64,000 bases of DNA, from the NCBI GenBank assembly GCA_037039925.1, contig JAXRKP010000795.1, forward strand, positions 127,001 through 191,000. The letters are read 5' to 3'. The number at the start of each line of letters is the position of its first letter. Positions within the stretch are counted from its first letter, which is position 1. Shown piece by piece: positions 12,850 through 23,039 of this stretch. The DNA comes from Doris montereyensis. Lineage: Eukaryota; Mollusca; Gastropoda; Nudibranchia; Dorididae. The notes under the pieces were generated by a model. The model saw only the letters and a program-made list of their open reading frames with translations. It was not told the origin of the DNA and made no database searches. The position numbers and the translations under genes were made by a program.

Positions 12850-13312
12850 TTCACTACAATTGATGCTAATTACAATCCCGCTTGATTCAGCTTAGATCTT
12901 CACCCGATACAAAAAAGTTAATAGTTCCTTGTAGACGCCTTAAAACAGTTGGTGAATTTTTTTCTCGTTTTGCGCCCCTCAAGTCTGGAATTCTCTCCCC
13001 AAACACTTAAAAGAAATAGAATCAACTGATTCATTTAAGAAAAAATATTTAACACCTGTTTTCCACACAGCCATAAACCCACACAGGTTTATATTTTACT
13101 GCTATAATAAATGGTGTTCAATGATGTCAACTGTCTTTTGTATTATCATCCTATGTTTTTAAATATGTTTGTTATGCGTAACGTGTATATAGCGTTGGTG
13201 TGTGTAAATTATATATGCATATGTCTTGTTTTATGTTTATCCATGTTTGAGTGCTCTGAGCTTGATATATATATCGGGGTGGGGGCTATACAAGAACTAT
13301 TTATACAAGAAC

Positions 13313-13350
<38 letters not shown>
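12850..13350 (+). mobile_element. CR1/L2-like LINE 3' end with (TTA)n tail
   Basis: The 3' end of a non-LTR retrotransposon. With one frame change near 12985 the sequence reads SRFAP, then PQVWNSLPKHLKEI and DSFKKKYL, the well-known end of CR1/L2-type reverse transcriptases (FxxxAPxxWNSLPxxLR and FKxxLK). The non-coding tail ends in a GGGGGCTATACAAGAACT-like segment and a TTA microsatellite (13313-13347), the usual 3' terminus of such elements. It is 5' truncated and dead. A second element of this class, on the opposite strand, lies at 31.1-33.7 kb. Confidence 0.8.
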
Positions 13351-13529
13351 CTATACTATATATATATTTATTTACTGCATATTATTATTTTTAATGCAAG
13401 AACATCTAATGTAGATCTGGCTGTCAAATATACACATTCCCATTACCATACACAGAGCAATGCTCAGTCATTAAGTATGTCAGTTTTCATTATGATAAAG
13501 AATTACATTTTGAAACTAGCCCCAACCCA

Positions 13530-13845
13530 TGTTACTGTGAGTGTGAGTGATGTCGATGGCTGACTGACTTGGGATCATGAGGTTCTGAGTTTGAATCTTG
13601 GCTATACTAGGTCTGATAAAGGTTTTAAAAAACAAAACAACCCACTTAATACACATTTTCCCATATGACTCAGGTGCAAATGAGTACGAGTACCAGTTGG
13701 GGAGTAAAAACGTACAACAGACTAGCATCTTATCCAGGAGGTGATGTATTATCACCTGTTCTGCATCACGCTATAGACACTGGGATAAGCTTTGGCTCTA
13801 TGGGCTATATCAACCATAAAGGAAATTTCTTTTTGTTTTGTTTAA
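13530..13845 (+). mobile_element. tRNA-derived SINE (family S), diverged
   Basis: Contains GGGATCATGAGGTTCTGAG, TTTGAATCTTGGC (decayed B box), CCCATATGACTCAGGTGC, ATTATCACCTGTTCTGC, TGGGATAAGCTTTGGCTC and TATGGGCTATATCAACC. The same blocks occur in the same order in the better-preserved copy at 47518-47840. Confidence 0.75.
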
Positions 13846-13849
13846 TGCT

Positions 13850-14261
13850 TATGTTACATTACTACTGTAATACTCTATATTAATACTGTTTTGTTGGTCA
13901 AAATACATGTTTAATTGTAAGCTTTCGAAAGATATCACCAGAGTAGTGAGAGTTCTTGAAAACTCCTTGAAGTTTTTGGGCAAAAAGCTGGCCTGGAGAA
14001 TGTTATCATTCCGTTTCATGCCTGTAAATTACAAGTCAACTCACATATTATGACTGTAATGGTTCTTGTGATGTCATTTTCAGACATCACCTTTATATTT
14101 TAATATCCCCTTCAACAACAAAATTTGTCACAAGTACATTACAATGTATTGCTTTTATTAATTATTCTGTGGTGTTAGCAGTGAATTTGTTTATAATAAA
14201 TAAGAGAACCAAAATGTGATCATGAAAATAAAATGTACCAATTTATCTGTTGGCATCTTTT
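13850..14261. other. Intergenic, nothing recognised
   Basis: AT-rich sequence without recognisable coding, RNA or transposon features. Confidence 0.4.
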
Positions 14262-14400
14262 GAAGTGAATGGTTGGAGGATACTATTGTCAGCTTGTGCT
14301 TCTCTTAGTTTCATGTTTGCCATTCATCTTGCTGTTTCCCATGAGAACACTGTATATGGCATTGAGTGGGTAAAAAATGTCACGAAACGAATAATATCTT
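14262..14400 (+). repeat. Copy of repeat family R1, diverged
   Basis: Shows GAATGGTTGGAGGATACT, CTTGCTGTTTCCCATGAG, AACACTGTATATGGCATTG and GTGGGTAAAAAATGTCACG in family order. Weaker than the 9.6-11.3 kb copies. Confidence 0.5.
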
Positions 14401-14593
14401 ATATTTATATTGTGATTATACTGTTTTCTACATTGAATTTTCTTTTAAAGCTCAATAAAATTCCACATGATTACTAACACTAATCAGGTTAAGTTCTTAG
14501 GCAAGTATAATCTAGGCTTCTTTGTGGTTACCGCAAACTTGTCTTTTTTTTTTTAAGTTTGAGAAACAGATTGAAATGATGCTCTGTGTATGA

Positions 14594-14815
<222 letters not shown>

Positions 14816-14999
14816 GTGAGAGATGGGGTGGGGAATGAGGAATGAGAGGGGCCGGGGTGAAGGGAAGTGCAACATTTTGTTGTTAATTTTTTTCTTTTTT
14901 TTGTATGCTTTAAATTCCAGAAATTTGTTGTCATGTATGATATTGCTTCCAATCATCTACATAAAAGTGAATATGATACTACAGCACAGCAAACAATTT

Positions 15000-16330
15000 T
15001 GTATTATCCATCTTCTCATGGATGGAGCATTTCAATCTCTCACAATATGGGTGCTGTTACAATGATAATGAACACTACTACATACCAGAGAATATATTTT
15101 CTCTGTCGTGAGAGGAAGAAGCAAAGTGAGCATGGCTGAGTGAGCTCTTTTCATGGCAGGCAATGGGTGGAGAGTGAGAGGACCGATTCTGTCTGGTGGT
15201 ACTTGTTTCTGTCTAGTCTTTGGTTCAATATTTATTTCATGTCCTTCTTAACCATTTTCTGTGTAATGATAGCTGGGCATACAAGATAACAAGATTAAGA
15301 CTAAGGGTTAACATGGATTTGTTTGTTGTTTTTTTCTCTGTTTTTTATGTTTTTAATTAAATACAGTATCTTAATCAAGAAATAAATAAATTTTAAAAAA
15401 TACAAAAATACCAGAAAATTAACATTATCAGCTATGCTTCTGGAACCATATGCAAAATACATGTAACATGAAAATTAACATTATCAGCTATGCTTTCCAA
15501 TGCAAAATACATGTAACATGAAAATTAACATTATCAGCTATGCTTCTGGAACCATATGCAAAATACATATAACATGAAAATTAACATTATCAGCTAGCTG
15601 GGATCCAATGCAAAATACATGTAACATGAAAATTAACATTATCAGCTATACTTCTGTAACCCAATGCAAAATACATGTAACATGAAAATTAACATTATCA
15701 GCTATGCTTCTGGAACCCAATGCAATATGGGACCTGCTGTTACAATGATAATGAACACTACTACATGTACCACTGAAGAATCCTGAAATATTTCTCTGTC
15801 GCAATTACTATTACAATAAATAAGGAAGAAGCAAAGTGAGCATGGCTGATAGTGAGCTCACTCTTTTCATGGCGTATGGATCAATGGGTTAAGAAGTTAC
15901 CGGTACGTAGAGGTCAAGGGTAAGACTAAGGACCGATTCTGTCTGGTGTAGGCCAAAAATTTGTTTCTTATTATTCCTTTGTATTTATCTTAAAAACTGA
16001 TAATTTTAATTGTTCCTATAAATCGTGTTAATTCATAAAATGTTCAATATTTATTTGCCAAAAATGTCCTTTTTTAAGTTGAGGACCCCAAACGCAAAAT
16101 GCTCCAGACCTACTTTTCTGTGTAATAAAGTCATTTTCCTTCATAGCTGTCTTACACAAGATTCTACTACAAGATTAAGACTAAGAGTCTACTACTTAAC
16201 ACTCTGGATTTGTTTGTTGTTTTTACTACTCTCTTTTACTAATATGATACTTTTTTTAATTCAATACTTACTACTACTACTACTACTACTACAACTACTA
16301 AATAACTACTACTACTTAAAAATACACTAC
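15000..16330 (+). repeat. Duplicated segment, second copy interrupted by triplet insertions
   Basis: About 15050-15400 and 15730-16260 share, in order, TGCTGTTACAATGATAATGA, ACACTACTACAT, TTTCTCTGTCG, AGGAAGAAGCAAAGTGAGCA, TGGCTGA, CTCTTTTCATGGC, GACCGATTCTGTCTGGT, CAAGATTAAGACTAAG and GGATTTGTTTGTTGTTTTT. The second copy has extra ACT/CTA triplets scattered in it. Parts recur again at 17100-17760 (for example CAATTACTATTACAATAAAT and AAAAACTGATAATTTTAATT). It lies downstream of the SERGEF stop codon. Confidence 0.8.
15413..15725 (+). repeat. 56-bp minisatellite, first block
   Basis: Six units of a 50-56 bp repeat made of AAAATTAACATTATCAGC, TATGCTTCTGGAACC, and CATATGCAAAATACATG plus TAACATG. 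Spacing of the AACATTATC landmark is 56 bp, then 50 bp, reflecting a small internal deletion in the second unit. Confidence 0.95.
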
Positions 16331-16359
16331 TAAAATACATGTAACTACTCAATACCACT

Positions 16360-16852
16360 AAAATTAACATTATCAGCTATGCTTCTGGACCATACCACCA
16401 AAACCACATTAACATGCAAAAATTAACATTATCAGCTACACTTTGCACCACCACCAGCAATGCAAAATACAACACCAACATGAAAAGTAACATTATCAGC
16501 TATGCTTCTGGAACCATATGCAAAATACATATAACATGAAAATTAACATTATCAGCTATACTTCTGGAATCCAATGCAAAATACATGTAACATGAAAATT
16601 AACATTATCAGCTATACTTCTGTAACAATGCAAAATACATGTAAACAACATGAAAATTAACATTATCAGCTATGCTTCTGACACCATATGCAACAAAATA
16701 CATATAACATGAAAATTAACATTATCAGCTATACTTCTGAATCCAATGCAAAATACATGTAACATGAAAAATTAACATTATCAGCTATACTTCTGTAACC
16801 AATGCAAAATACATGTAACATGAAAATTAACATTATCAGCTATGCTTCTGGA
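16360..16852 (+). repeat. 56-bp minisatellite, second block
   Basis: The same unit as at 15413-15725, about nine copies, several interrupted by ACCACC or ACAAC insertions. On the minus strand the last unit supplies the end of the SERGEF reading frame, including its stop codon at 16836-16838. Confidence 0.93.
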
Positions 16853-17040
16853 ACCACCAATACCACCACCACCACCACCACCACCACCAGCAAAATGAAT
16901 GACCTGCTGCACTCCCAACATCTTCAACAAATTGGTGGTTTAAAGCTAGAACCTTCCTGGGACCACGGTACGTTTTCCTCATCTCCTGTTGCACAAATGC
17001 CGTGCTCATTCCAACCCCCAAGTGTATACACAGCCATCTC
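16836..17040 (-). CDS. SERGEF: SERGEF exon 10 (terminal), two frame breaks, poly-Trp end
   Basis: Last RCC1 blade. After the acceptor at 17041-17042 the exon reads DGCVYTWG, then in another frame GWNEHGICATGDEENV, then in a third frame PRKVLALNHQFVEDV and SAAGHSF. These pieces line up in order with vertebrate SERGEF (CYSWGWNEHGMCG, NVWAPKPVQAL, GAGHSLAL). Each change of frame equals one extra base: one in the C-run at 17015-17019 and one in or next to the GGGA at about 16960-16963. Past GHSF the frame enters a CCA/TGG microsatellite and reads about nine tryptophans, then YWWFQKHS and TGA at 16836-16838, inside the 56-bp minisatellite. The tail is therefore repeat-derived, or the true end differs (for example an unseen further exon). 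Start and identity are sure; the end is not. Confidence 0.75.
16858..16890. repeat. (CCA)n microsatellite inside the SERGEF terminal exon
   Basis: About nine CCA triplets. Read on the minus strand in the SERGEF frame they give consecutive TGG (Trp) codons directly after the last RCC1 inner-strand motif. Confidence 0.9.
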
Positions 17041-17084
17041 CTGACCATTAATGTAAAGTTGATGCATCAATACACGAATCAACA

Positions 17085-17260
17085 GCAGCAGCAAAAACCA
17101 CCAGCAATTACTATTACAATAAATAAGGGAAAGGTTAAAAACATTTTTGTTAGTAACAGCAGCAGCAACACCACCACAGCACCAGCAACAACAACAACAG
17201 CAGCACCAACAGCAACACCACCACCACCACAACAACAACAACAGCAATGCAGGAAGTTAG
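17085..17260. repeat. CAG/CAA/CCA-rich low-complexity stretch
   Basis: Irregular AGCAGC, ACAACAAC and CACCACC triplets interrupt sequence otherwise shared with 15.7-15.9 kb. Gln/Thr-rich and Cys/Val-rich open frames are artefacts. It lies in the last intron of SERGEF. Confidence 0.8.
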
Positions 17261-17755
17261 GACTCTTCAGAGCACATGTGCTGAATGTTAATGTCACAAT
17301 GTCAGACGATCAAAACTAATCAAGACAACACTCACTGACTACAGCATTGTCAAAGGAAAGAAAAGGAAAGAAAAGGAAAGGAAGGCCAAAATGAGTATGG
17401 ATCTACGACTTCACAGACTGGACAAAGCTAAGAAGAGTACTACTACTACTATTATACGATTATACGACTCATGGTTACAACAAGGGTAAGACTAAGAGAC
17501 TAGGCACGACTGGAACTTCACAAAAAGGAGAATCATCGACACCAAAACAATTATCGACTACTACTAGCAAATGCTAGGCACTTACGCTGGCAGGTACTAA
17601 AAGTGAATTATTATTTATTTATTTATTTTTTCAATTCTGAATTTTGGTATTTTACTAAAAAGTTTACTAAATACAACTTAAAAACTGATAATTTTAATTG
17701 ATAATTAGTATATAAATCGATGTTAATTCACTACTAAAATGTTAATATATCATGA
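17260..17755. other. SERGEF last intron, mosaic repeat sequence
   Basis: Intronic. Contains a GGAAAGAAAAGG-type run at about 17357-17382 and segments shared with 15.8-16.1 kb broken by ACT/CTA triplets. No exon seen. Confidence 0.5.
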
Positions 17756-17762
17756 GCAAAGC

Positions 17763-17828
17763 TACCACCACCACCACCACCACCACCACCACCACCACCA
17801 CCACCACCACCACCACCACCACCACCAC
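17763..17828. repeat. (CCA)n microsatellite
   Basis: About 22 uninterrupted ACC/CCA triplets. Poly-Thr open frame is an artefact. Confidence 0.97.
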
Positions 17829-18109
17829 TAATGATTACTACCTTACCACCACCACCACCAAAATTGTAAGCCAAACGAATAAAATACATAAGTTTAACTA
17901 CCAGTTTTCATTTTACGCATGCCAATGCTACCAAACTGTGACACTGGTGTAAAGTGTCCCAAACCATTCTCACCCGCCTTGTCTTTCAGCCTTCGCTTTC
18001 ACCTACATTGATTCTCATTACGTAGTGAAGATGATCAGCTCTTGAGGACCCAAACTACTAAAATCACTCTACCCTACTAAAAATAGACTCACTCTCACCG
18101 CTCACTACC

Positions 18110-18318
18110 AATGCTGCTGCTGTCTGCTACCACTGCTCGCTGCTGCCTGCTGCTGCTGCTGTATCACTACTGCTACTGCTGCTGCTGCCACTCCCTGCTG
18201 CTGCTGCTCTGCTGCTGCTGCTGAAAGCGATTTTCCAGCAGCCACTACCACTACTACTACTACTACTACCACTACTACTAGCAACCACCACTACCACTAC
18301 CACTACCACCACTACCAA

Positions 18319-18381
<63 letters not shown>

Positions 18382-18499
18382 CACGACCTACTACTACCTA
18401 CACCACTGCCACCACCACCACCACCACCCAAGTACCACTACTAATACACACTACCACTAATACCACCACCGCCTACCGCAACTGCTACTACTACTACTG

Positions 18500-18557
<58 letters not shown>

Positions 18558-18660
18558 TACTACCACCACCACCACTTAGATCTATCTACGACCAACTAGC
18601 ACTACCACCACCACCACCACCACCACCACCACCACCACCACCACCACCACCACCAGGTTT
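18110..18660. repeat. Compound (CTG)n, (CTA)n and (CCA)n microsatellite
   Basis: CTG-rich block at 18113-18225, CTA blocks at 18240-18380 and 18486-18550, and CCA blocks to 18654. Val/Ser-rich open frames on the minus strand are artefacts. Intronic in SERGEF. Confidence 0.95.
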
Positions 18661-18841
18661 TCAGGGTCTTCAATAACCACACACACATTATTTTCATCAT
18701 AGAGTTATAGGAAGATGTATTTAACATTGGTGATTGAAATTGGATGACCTGTCCAGAGAGGACACTGTCCTGTATATCTGTATGCTGCTACTAATACTGT
18801 CCCTGATGTCATAATATTTCATTGGCCCAGCATTACATTTT

Positions 18842-18901
18842 ACCACCACCACCACCACCACCACCACCACCACCACCACCACCACCACCACGTTAAATTC
18901 A

Positions 18902-18936
<35 letters not shown>
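18842..18936. repeat. (CCA)n then (CTA)n microsatellite
   Basis: Two adjoining triplet tracts of roughly 48 and 35 bp separated by CGTTAAATTCA, in the same SERGEF intron as the 17.8-18.7 kb triplets. Confidence 0.95.
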
Positions 18937-18939
<3 letters not shown>

Positions 18940-19048
18940 AAGTGACCTAGGTCAGAATTGTTGCATTTGAACAAATTTTACTCATAAATAGAAAGTGATT
19001 CAGCAAACATGCAAAGGTAATAAATGCATACTTATATCATACTTATAT

Positions 19049-19066
19049 CACACACACACACACACA
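19049..19066. repeat. Short (CA)n tract
   Basis: About nine CA dinucleotides followed by ACATACACATAC. Confidence 0.8.
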
Positions 19067-19129
19067 TACACATACAAACAATGCTAAGAATGATTTCCAA
19101 ATAAGCTGATTGAATTGATATTTCTTCTT

Positions 19130-19215
19130 CTCTTCTTGGTCTCTCAGCTCCCTGTGGAGCATAGGCCATTAACAAAGAGCCACCAGTCATGCCTATTTTC
19201 TGCCTAGAATTGATA
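19130..19215 (-). mobile_element. RTE-like LINE 3'-end remnant
   Basis: Minus-strand reading gives WWLFVNGLCSTGS followed by a basic, charged stretch, matching the WxxxVxGLCSTxS end common in RTE-type reverse transcriptases of invertebrates. Only the extreme 3' end remains, just downstream of SERGEF exon 9. Confidence 0.5.
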
Positions 19216-19252
19216 TCAAAGTGACATTATCATAATCAGAATAGAAACTCAC

Positions 19253-19405
19253 GAGTTACTGCAAGATTATGTTCTGATCCACAAACATGTTTTTTGACTG
19301 ATTCTAAACCAACAACCAGCGCTGGAGTGTGCACCCTTTCTTGATCACATGATCTTCCCAATTGTCCCAAATCTTTGCGGCCCCAGCTGTATAGTCTTCC
19401 TTTAT
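19253..19405 (-). CDS. SERGEF: SERGEF exon 9
   Basis: 153-nt exon, phase 1 at both ends, between acceptor TTTCAG (19406-19411) and donor GTGAGT. It reads KGRLYSWGRKDLGQLGR, then HTPALVVGLESVKKHVCGSE, then HNLAVT: a blade start GRxxxGQLG plus the inner-strand CGSEHNLAV, which is identical to the vertebrate CGSEHNLA. Frame intact. Confidence 0.93.
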
Positions 19406-19544
19406 CTGAAACCAAAAAAAACAAAAAAAACAACAACAACTGATTCATCAATGGTCCACTCCCAGCTTCAGCTAGGAAAAAATGTTAAGTCTCATTTCGA
19501 AATTTTATATTTGTTATAACTTCTACATGAATTATGAACTAACT

Positions 19545-20500
19545 TTCGTGACCTACAATTAAGACAATATAATAAACATTGAACACGGTATCTGAGACAT
19601 ATGGCATAACTTTGATGAGCCACATGAAACACATGATAATATTTTGCTGATCTTCATCTGAGACAAATGACACAGCTTGATGACCTACAACTAAGACAAA
19701 TGACACAGCTTGATGACCTACAACTAAGACAAATGACACAGCTTGATGACCTACAACTAAAACAAATAGCTTTAATGATGAGAAACTGAGACATGTGAGT
19801 AACATTTTGATTACCACAACTGAGAGACATAAATTTGATAACCAACACTATGACACATTACACACTTAAATGACCAACAATATGACACATGACACAACTT
19901 TGATATGACCCACAACTGTGACAAATGGCAACTCTGATGAACAACAACTGTGACAAATGGCAGCACTCTGATGAACAACAACTGTGACAAATGGCAGCAC
20001 TCTGATGAACAACAACTGTGATGAGCACTCTGATGAACACAACTGTGACAAATGGCAGCACTCTGATGAACAACAACTGTGACAAAATGGCAGCACTCTG
20101 ATGAACAACAACTGTGACAAATGGCATAACTGTAATGACCCATGCAGAATACTAATCCAATACTAATTACATGGCGTCATTAGAATAGCATGAGACGAAG
20201 GAACACCCCCCCCCGCCAACAAGCTCTAATGATCCCAAATGAGACCACACAACTTTGATGATCGGCAATTGACAAAAATGGGCACAACTTTGATGATCGG
20301 CAATTGACAAAAAAAATGGCACAACTTTTGATGATCGGTAATTGACAAAAAAATGGCACAACTTTGATGATCCACAAACTGACACATGGCACAACTTTGA
20401 TATTCCACAAACTGGGAAATGACACGACTTTGATGATTCACAATTGACAACAAATGGCACATCTTGGATGATCGACAACTATGACACATGACATAAGTTT
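19545..20500. repeat. 32-34 bp minisatellite, three subfamilies
   Basis: Tandem units in the intron between SERGEF exons 8 and 9. Subfamily 1 (19670-19760) is built from GATGACCTACAACTAAGAC plus AAATGACACAGCTT; subfamily 2 (19920-20130) from GATGAACAACAACTGTGAC plus AAATGGCAGCACTCT; subfamily 3 (20250-20480) from GATGATCGGCAATTGAC plus AAAAATGGCACAACTTT. Each subfamily is homogeneous over several units, and between them the units are diverged but alignable. Cys/His/Ser-rich minus-strand open frames are artefacts of the unit. Confidence 0.93.
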
Positions 20501-20719
20501 GATTTTGTTGAGGACCGAGACTGTTCAGAACCTAAATAAACTTGTTGCTGAGGATCGAGGCTGTTCGGAACCTAATTAAAATCCACTTCTAAATTGTTTT
20601 TTTTTTTAGTAAGATGGTATTTGACATAAAGACCAGATGAACAGCAACTGCTAGGCTGCCATGATTTTGAATTCCTTGTTGATAGTTGACAAACATGAAT
20701 ACTATATCTTGTATAATTT

Positions 20720-21060
20720 TGAGTTTGTTGTTCTTGTGTGTGTCAAAGGCTCTGTTACCAGACCACTGGAGAGTAACCATATTTTGCATGTAGGCTCTAT
20801 ATGAACCAAAGATCATTTTCATTTGAATCATTTTCTGTAAGAAGTGATATTTAATTAGGGCAAATTTCATTGTTTCCCCATCTTTGAGTAGAATTTTCAT
20901 TTACCTAAGTCACGGTTTTATACTGGCTTAATAATTAAAAAGTTGGAAGAATAACATTCTCACCTGCCTGCATAATTCCAGTATCTAATACTGACTTGAT
21001 CTACTAATCGTACTTGATATCACCCTGTGTGTAACATGCTTGTATGTAATAGCCTTTCAC
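20720..21060 (+). repeat. Unclassified interspersed repeat R2, copy 1
   Basis: Shares with about 49070-49370, in the same order and strand, GTCAAAGGCTCT, a GAATTT/AAGAAGTGAT region, AGTAGAATTTTCATT, AATACTGACTTGATCTA, CAATCGTAC-like sequence and AACATGCTTGTATGTAAT. No coding content or terminal repeats recognised. Confidence 0.6.
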
Positions 21061-21082
21061 AATTGACAACAGTTAACAATTA

Positions 21083-21840
21083 CAGTGGAACCTCTCAAAA
21101 CGGCAACCGGGGAATCGGGAAACCCGGCTAATCGGGAAGAATTCCCAGGAAAGGGATTCTTTCTATATATTTTACCTCTCTAAACAGGAAAGGGCCCCGG
21201 CTACTCGGGACAATTTTCGCAGGCTTGCATTGATTATCATCCCCATTTCCCCCATATTTATTTGTTTCAACTCTCACTTTTTATCCCAATTTTGATTTCC
21301 GTGTTAGTAAAACATCAATTATTACACCTGCATTAGTGCTACACGTGTTATACATTGCTCATAATGTGTGCACAATGTCGCAAACGCCAGTTCGCGACAA
21401 CCATAAGCCAGACACACCATAAATATCGTGAGAAGGTGTAAAAGCAGGCGTTGAGACAGACTTTGCTCGTCCACCTAACAATACAGCGCGGTGTTGACGA
21501 GGAGCGACGCTTAGAAAGGTGCACTGTCATAGTCTTTTATTGCCCGTCTTATCCGTCAATCGCAAAGGAGATTTAACGATCCACCATGCCTTCTTTATTA
21601 CGTGTCTTATTTATCTACTGTCCAACGAAGATCGATTGTGAGTGTGAGTGACATCTTTAATAAATGCCACATTCGTTTTGATCAACTGATCCTGTGGTTA
21701 CTTGTTCGTTTAATTCTGCATTTTACCACTCACAGAAGGGCTTTGGTACCTCAAACTGCTGAGGGGAAAAATCCGTAGGTTCTGGCAAATCGGGACGATT
21801 TACAATCTCCCGAAACTTTCCGATTAGAGAGGTTCTACTG
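21083..21840. mobile_element. pogo/Tigger-like MITE with TA duplication
   Basis: 758-bp element with terminal inverted repeats starting CAGTGGAACCTCTC at the left and ending GAGAGGTTCTACTG at the right, flanked by TA on both sides (21081-21082 and 21841-21842). CAGTxGAACCTCTC with TA target duplication is typical of pogo/Tigger-type Tc1-mariner elements. No transposase frame is present, so it is non-autonomous. It sits in the SERGEF intron between exons 8 and 9. Confidence 0.85.
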
Positions 21841-21912
21841 TAATAATAATAATCCTAGATTTTACAAATCATATACATGTACCTTTAAATTGCTGTTGAC
21901 AGTTAAACTCAC

Positions 21913-22081
21913 CTGACCTAGCAACTAAGTGAGTCCAGCCGCTGCAAACCGCAATAACTCTCTCCTTCTTCGTGGAAACAGAACGAGGCTTTTGTCGGCG
22001 TCTGGGTCATTGACACTGTATTTGCCTTTTCACAACACTGGCCATATTTGTTACAGCCCCATAAAAACACGCTTCCAGACA
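21913..22081 (-). CDS. SERGEF: SERGEF exon 8, one-base frame break
   Basis: RCC1 blade exon between acceptor CAACAG and donor GTGAGT. It opens in frame as SGSVFLWGCNKYGQC and continues to TKASFCFHEE. The homologous inner strand ERVIAVCSGWTHLVARS then continues one base out of frame; reading straight on hits a stop near 21919. Both segments align with vertebrate SERGEF (VYVWGSNKHGQLA, HCFQNEKVTAIWSGWTHLVA) without a gap if one base is surplus in the CCTT at about 21963-21966. The exon is 169 nt, and removing one base gives exactly the phase that exon 9 requires, which independently supports a one-base insertion. Confidence 0.88.
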
Positions 22082-22244
22082 CTGTTGTGAAGAAAACAAT
22101 TTATTTTATTTTTTGGCATTAAATTCAAAGAGAAACCTGAGGATACCATTTTGTTCATTCTGTATTATTATTTGAATGGTAAATTCAATATCAGTAATCA
22201 CATAATCAAATCAAAGGACATCACAGAGAAATAATTGACTAGCA

Positions 22245-22340
22245 GGCTTTGTCTTTCCTTTTAATCTTTTACATATATCTTTCATCTTGCTGTTTACCCT
22301 TAAGTCATTGCACAATCACATCTTACGGTGAATGTGGTAA
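22245..22340 (+). repeat. Copy of repeat family R1, partial
   Basis: CTTTTACATATATCTTTCAT, CTTGCTGTTTACCC, TAAGTCATTGCACAATCAC and ACGGTGAATGTGG follow the family order. Inside a SERGEF intron. Confidence 0.5.
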
Positions 22341-22434
22341 CTGTAGAGAAACTGGTACAAACGTCTACAAGCAGATCATTATAAATGAAAGAATTACACA
22401 GAACATTGAAGTCTATGTGTTCTTGGGATTGGCT

Positions 22435-22695
22435 GTTTATCTTTTGTTGCTAACTAAATGTCTGGGTTCGAATCTTGGCAAATAGGTTTAAACGTTGTAT
22501 GTTGGGAAAACACTTAACATGCATTTGCCCTCTTAATCCAGGTGAAAATGGATAGTAGCATCAGGTGGGGAATGAAACTGCCACAGATTAGGGTCCTGTT
22601 TAGGTGACGGTGTGTTATCACCTGTTGTACTTCCTACTATAGAAACCGAAATAAGCTCCAGCTTCACTGACCGTAACAGCCTTGAGGTCTTGAAA
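22435..22695 (+). mobile_element. tRNA-derived SINE (family S)
   Basis: GGGTTCGAATCTTGGC is a near-perfect B box, followed by GTTGGGAAAACACTTAACATG, CCAGGTGAAAATGG, GGTGTGTTATCACCTGTTG, GAAACCGAAATAAGCTCC and CCGTAACAGCC, as in the copies at 13.5, 47.5 and 57.6 kb. Confidence 0.75.
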
Positions 22696-22739
22696 GTTCT
22701 AAATGAGAAAGACGAGATAATGATATAAAGACACATGTC

Positions 22740-22870
22740 ATAAATTCGATCCCCAAGTCGGCCAAGGTGTACGTTTTTATGGCCTTCCTGTCAACCCTGC
22801 GGCAAAATGGGTAGCCAGGTGTATTCGTCAGACTCTGTAAAACTAAAAGCAGCATTGAAAACAAAGTCTG
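22740..22870 (+). mobile_element. tRNA-derived SINE (second family), 3' part
   Basis: ATTCGATCCCCAAGTCGGCC followed by GTCAACCCTGCGGCAAAATG, GGTAGCCAGG and ATTCGTCAGACTCTG aligns with the second half of the element at 25365-25560. It joins the preceding SINE tail directly. Confidence 0.6.
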
Positions 22871-23039
22871 TAAAAATCACAAAACTCAGTAAAAGATTTG
22901 ATTTATACGTAGGAGACAAATAAGTGAGAATTCACGGCGATGGTCACGCCTCTCTGGTCGACTGGTGTGCACGACGACTTTTTCTGCATTAGATTTTCTT
23001 CTACTCTTGTCTGTGTTCTTATCCTCCATTTATGGCGTA

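Noticed and set aside
18127..18384. Val/Ser/Gly-rich minus-strand frame
   Set aside because: Translation of CTA/CTG triplet repeats within a SERGEF intron.
19811..20489. Overlapping Cys/His/Ser-rich minus-strand frames resembling a zinc-finger or cysteine-repeat protein
   Set aside because: All arise from the 32-34 bp minisatellite; spacing follows the DNA repeat, not a protein fold, and SERGEF exons flank it.
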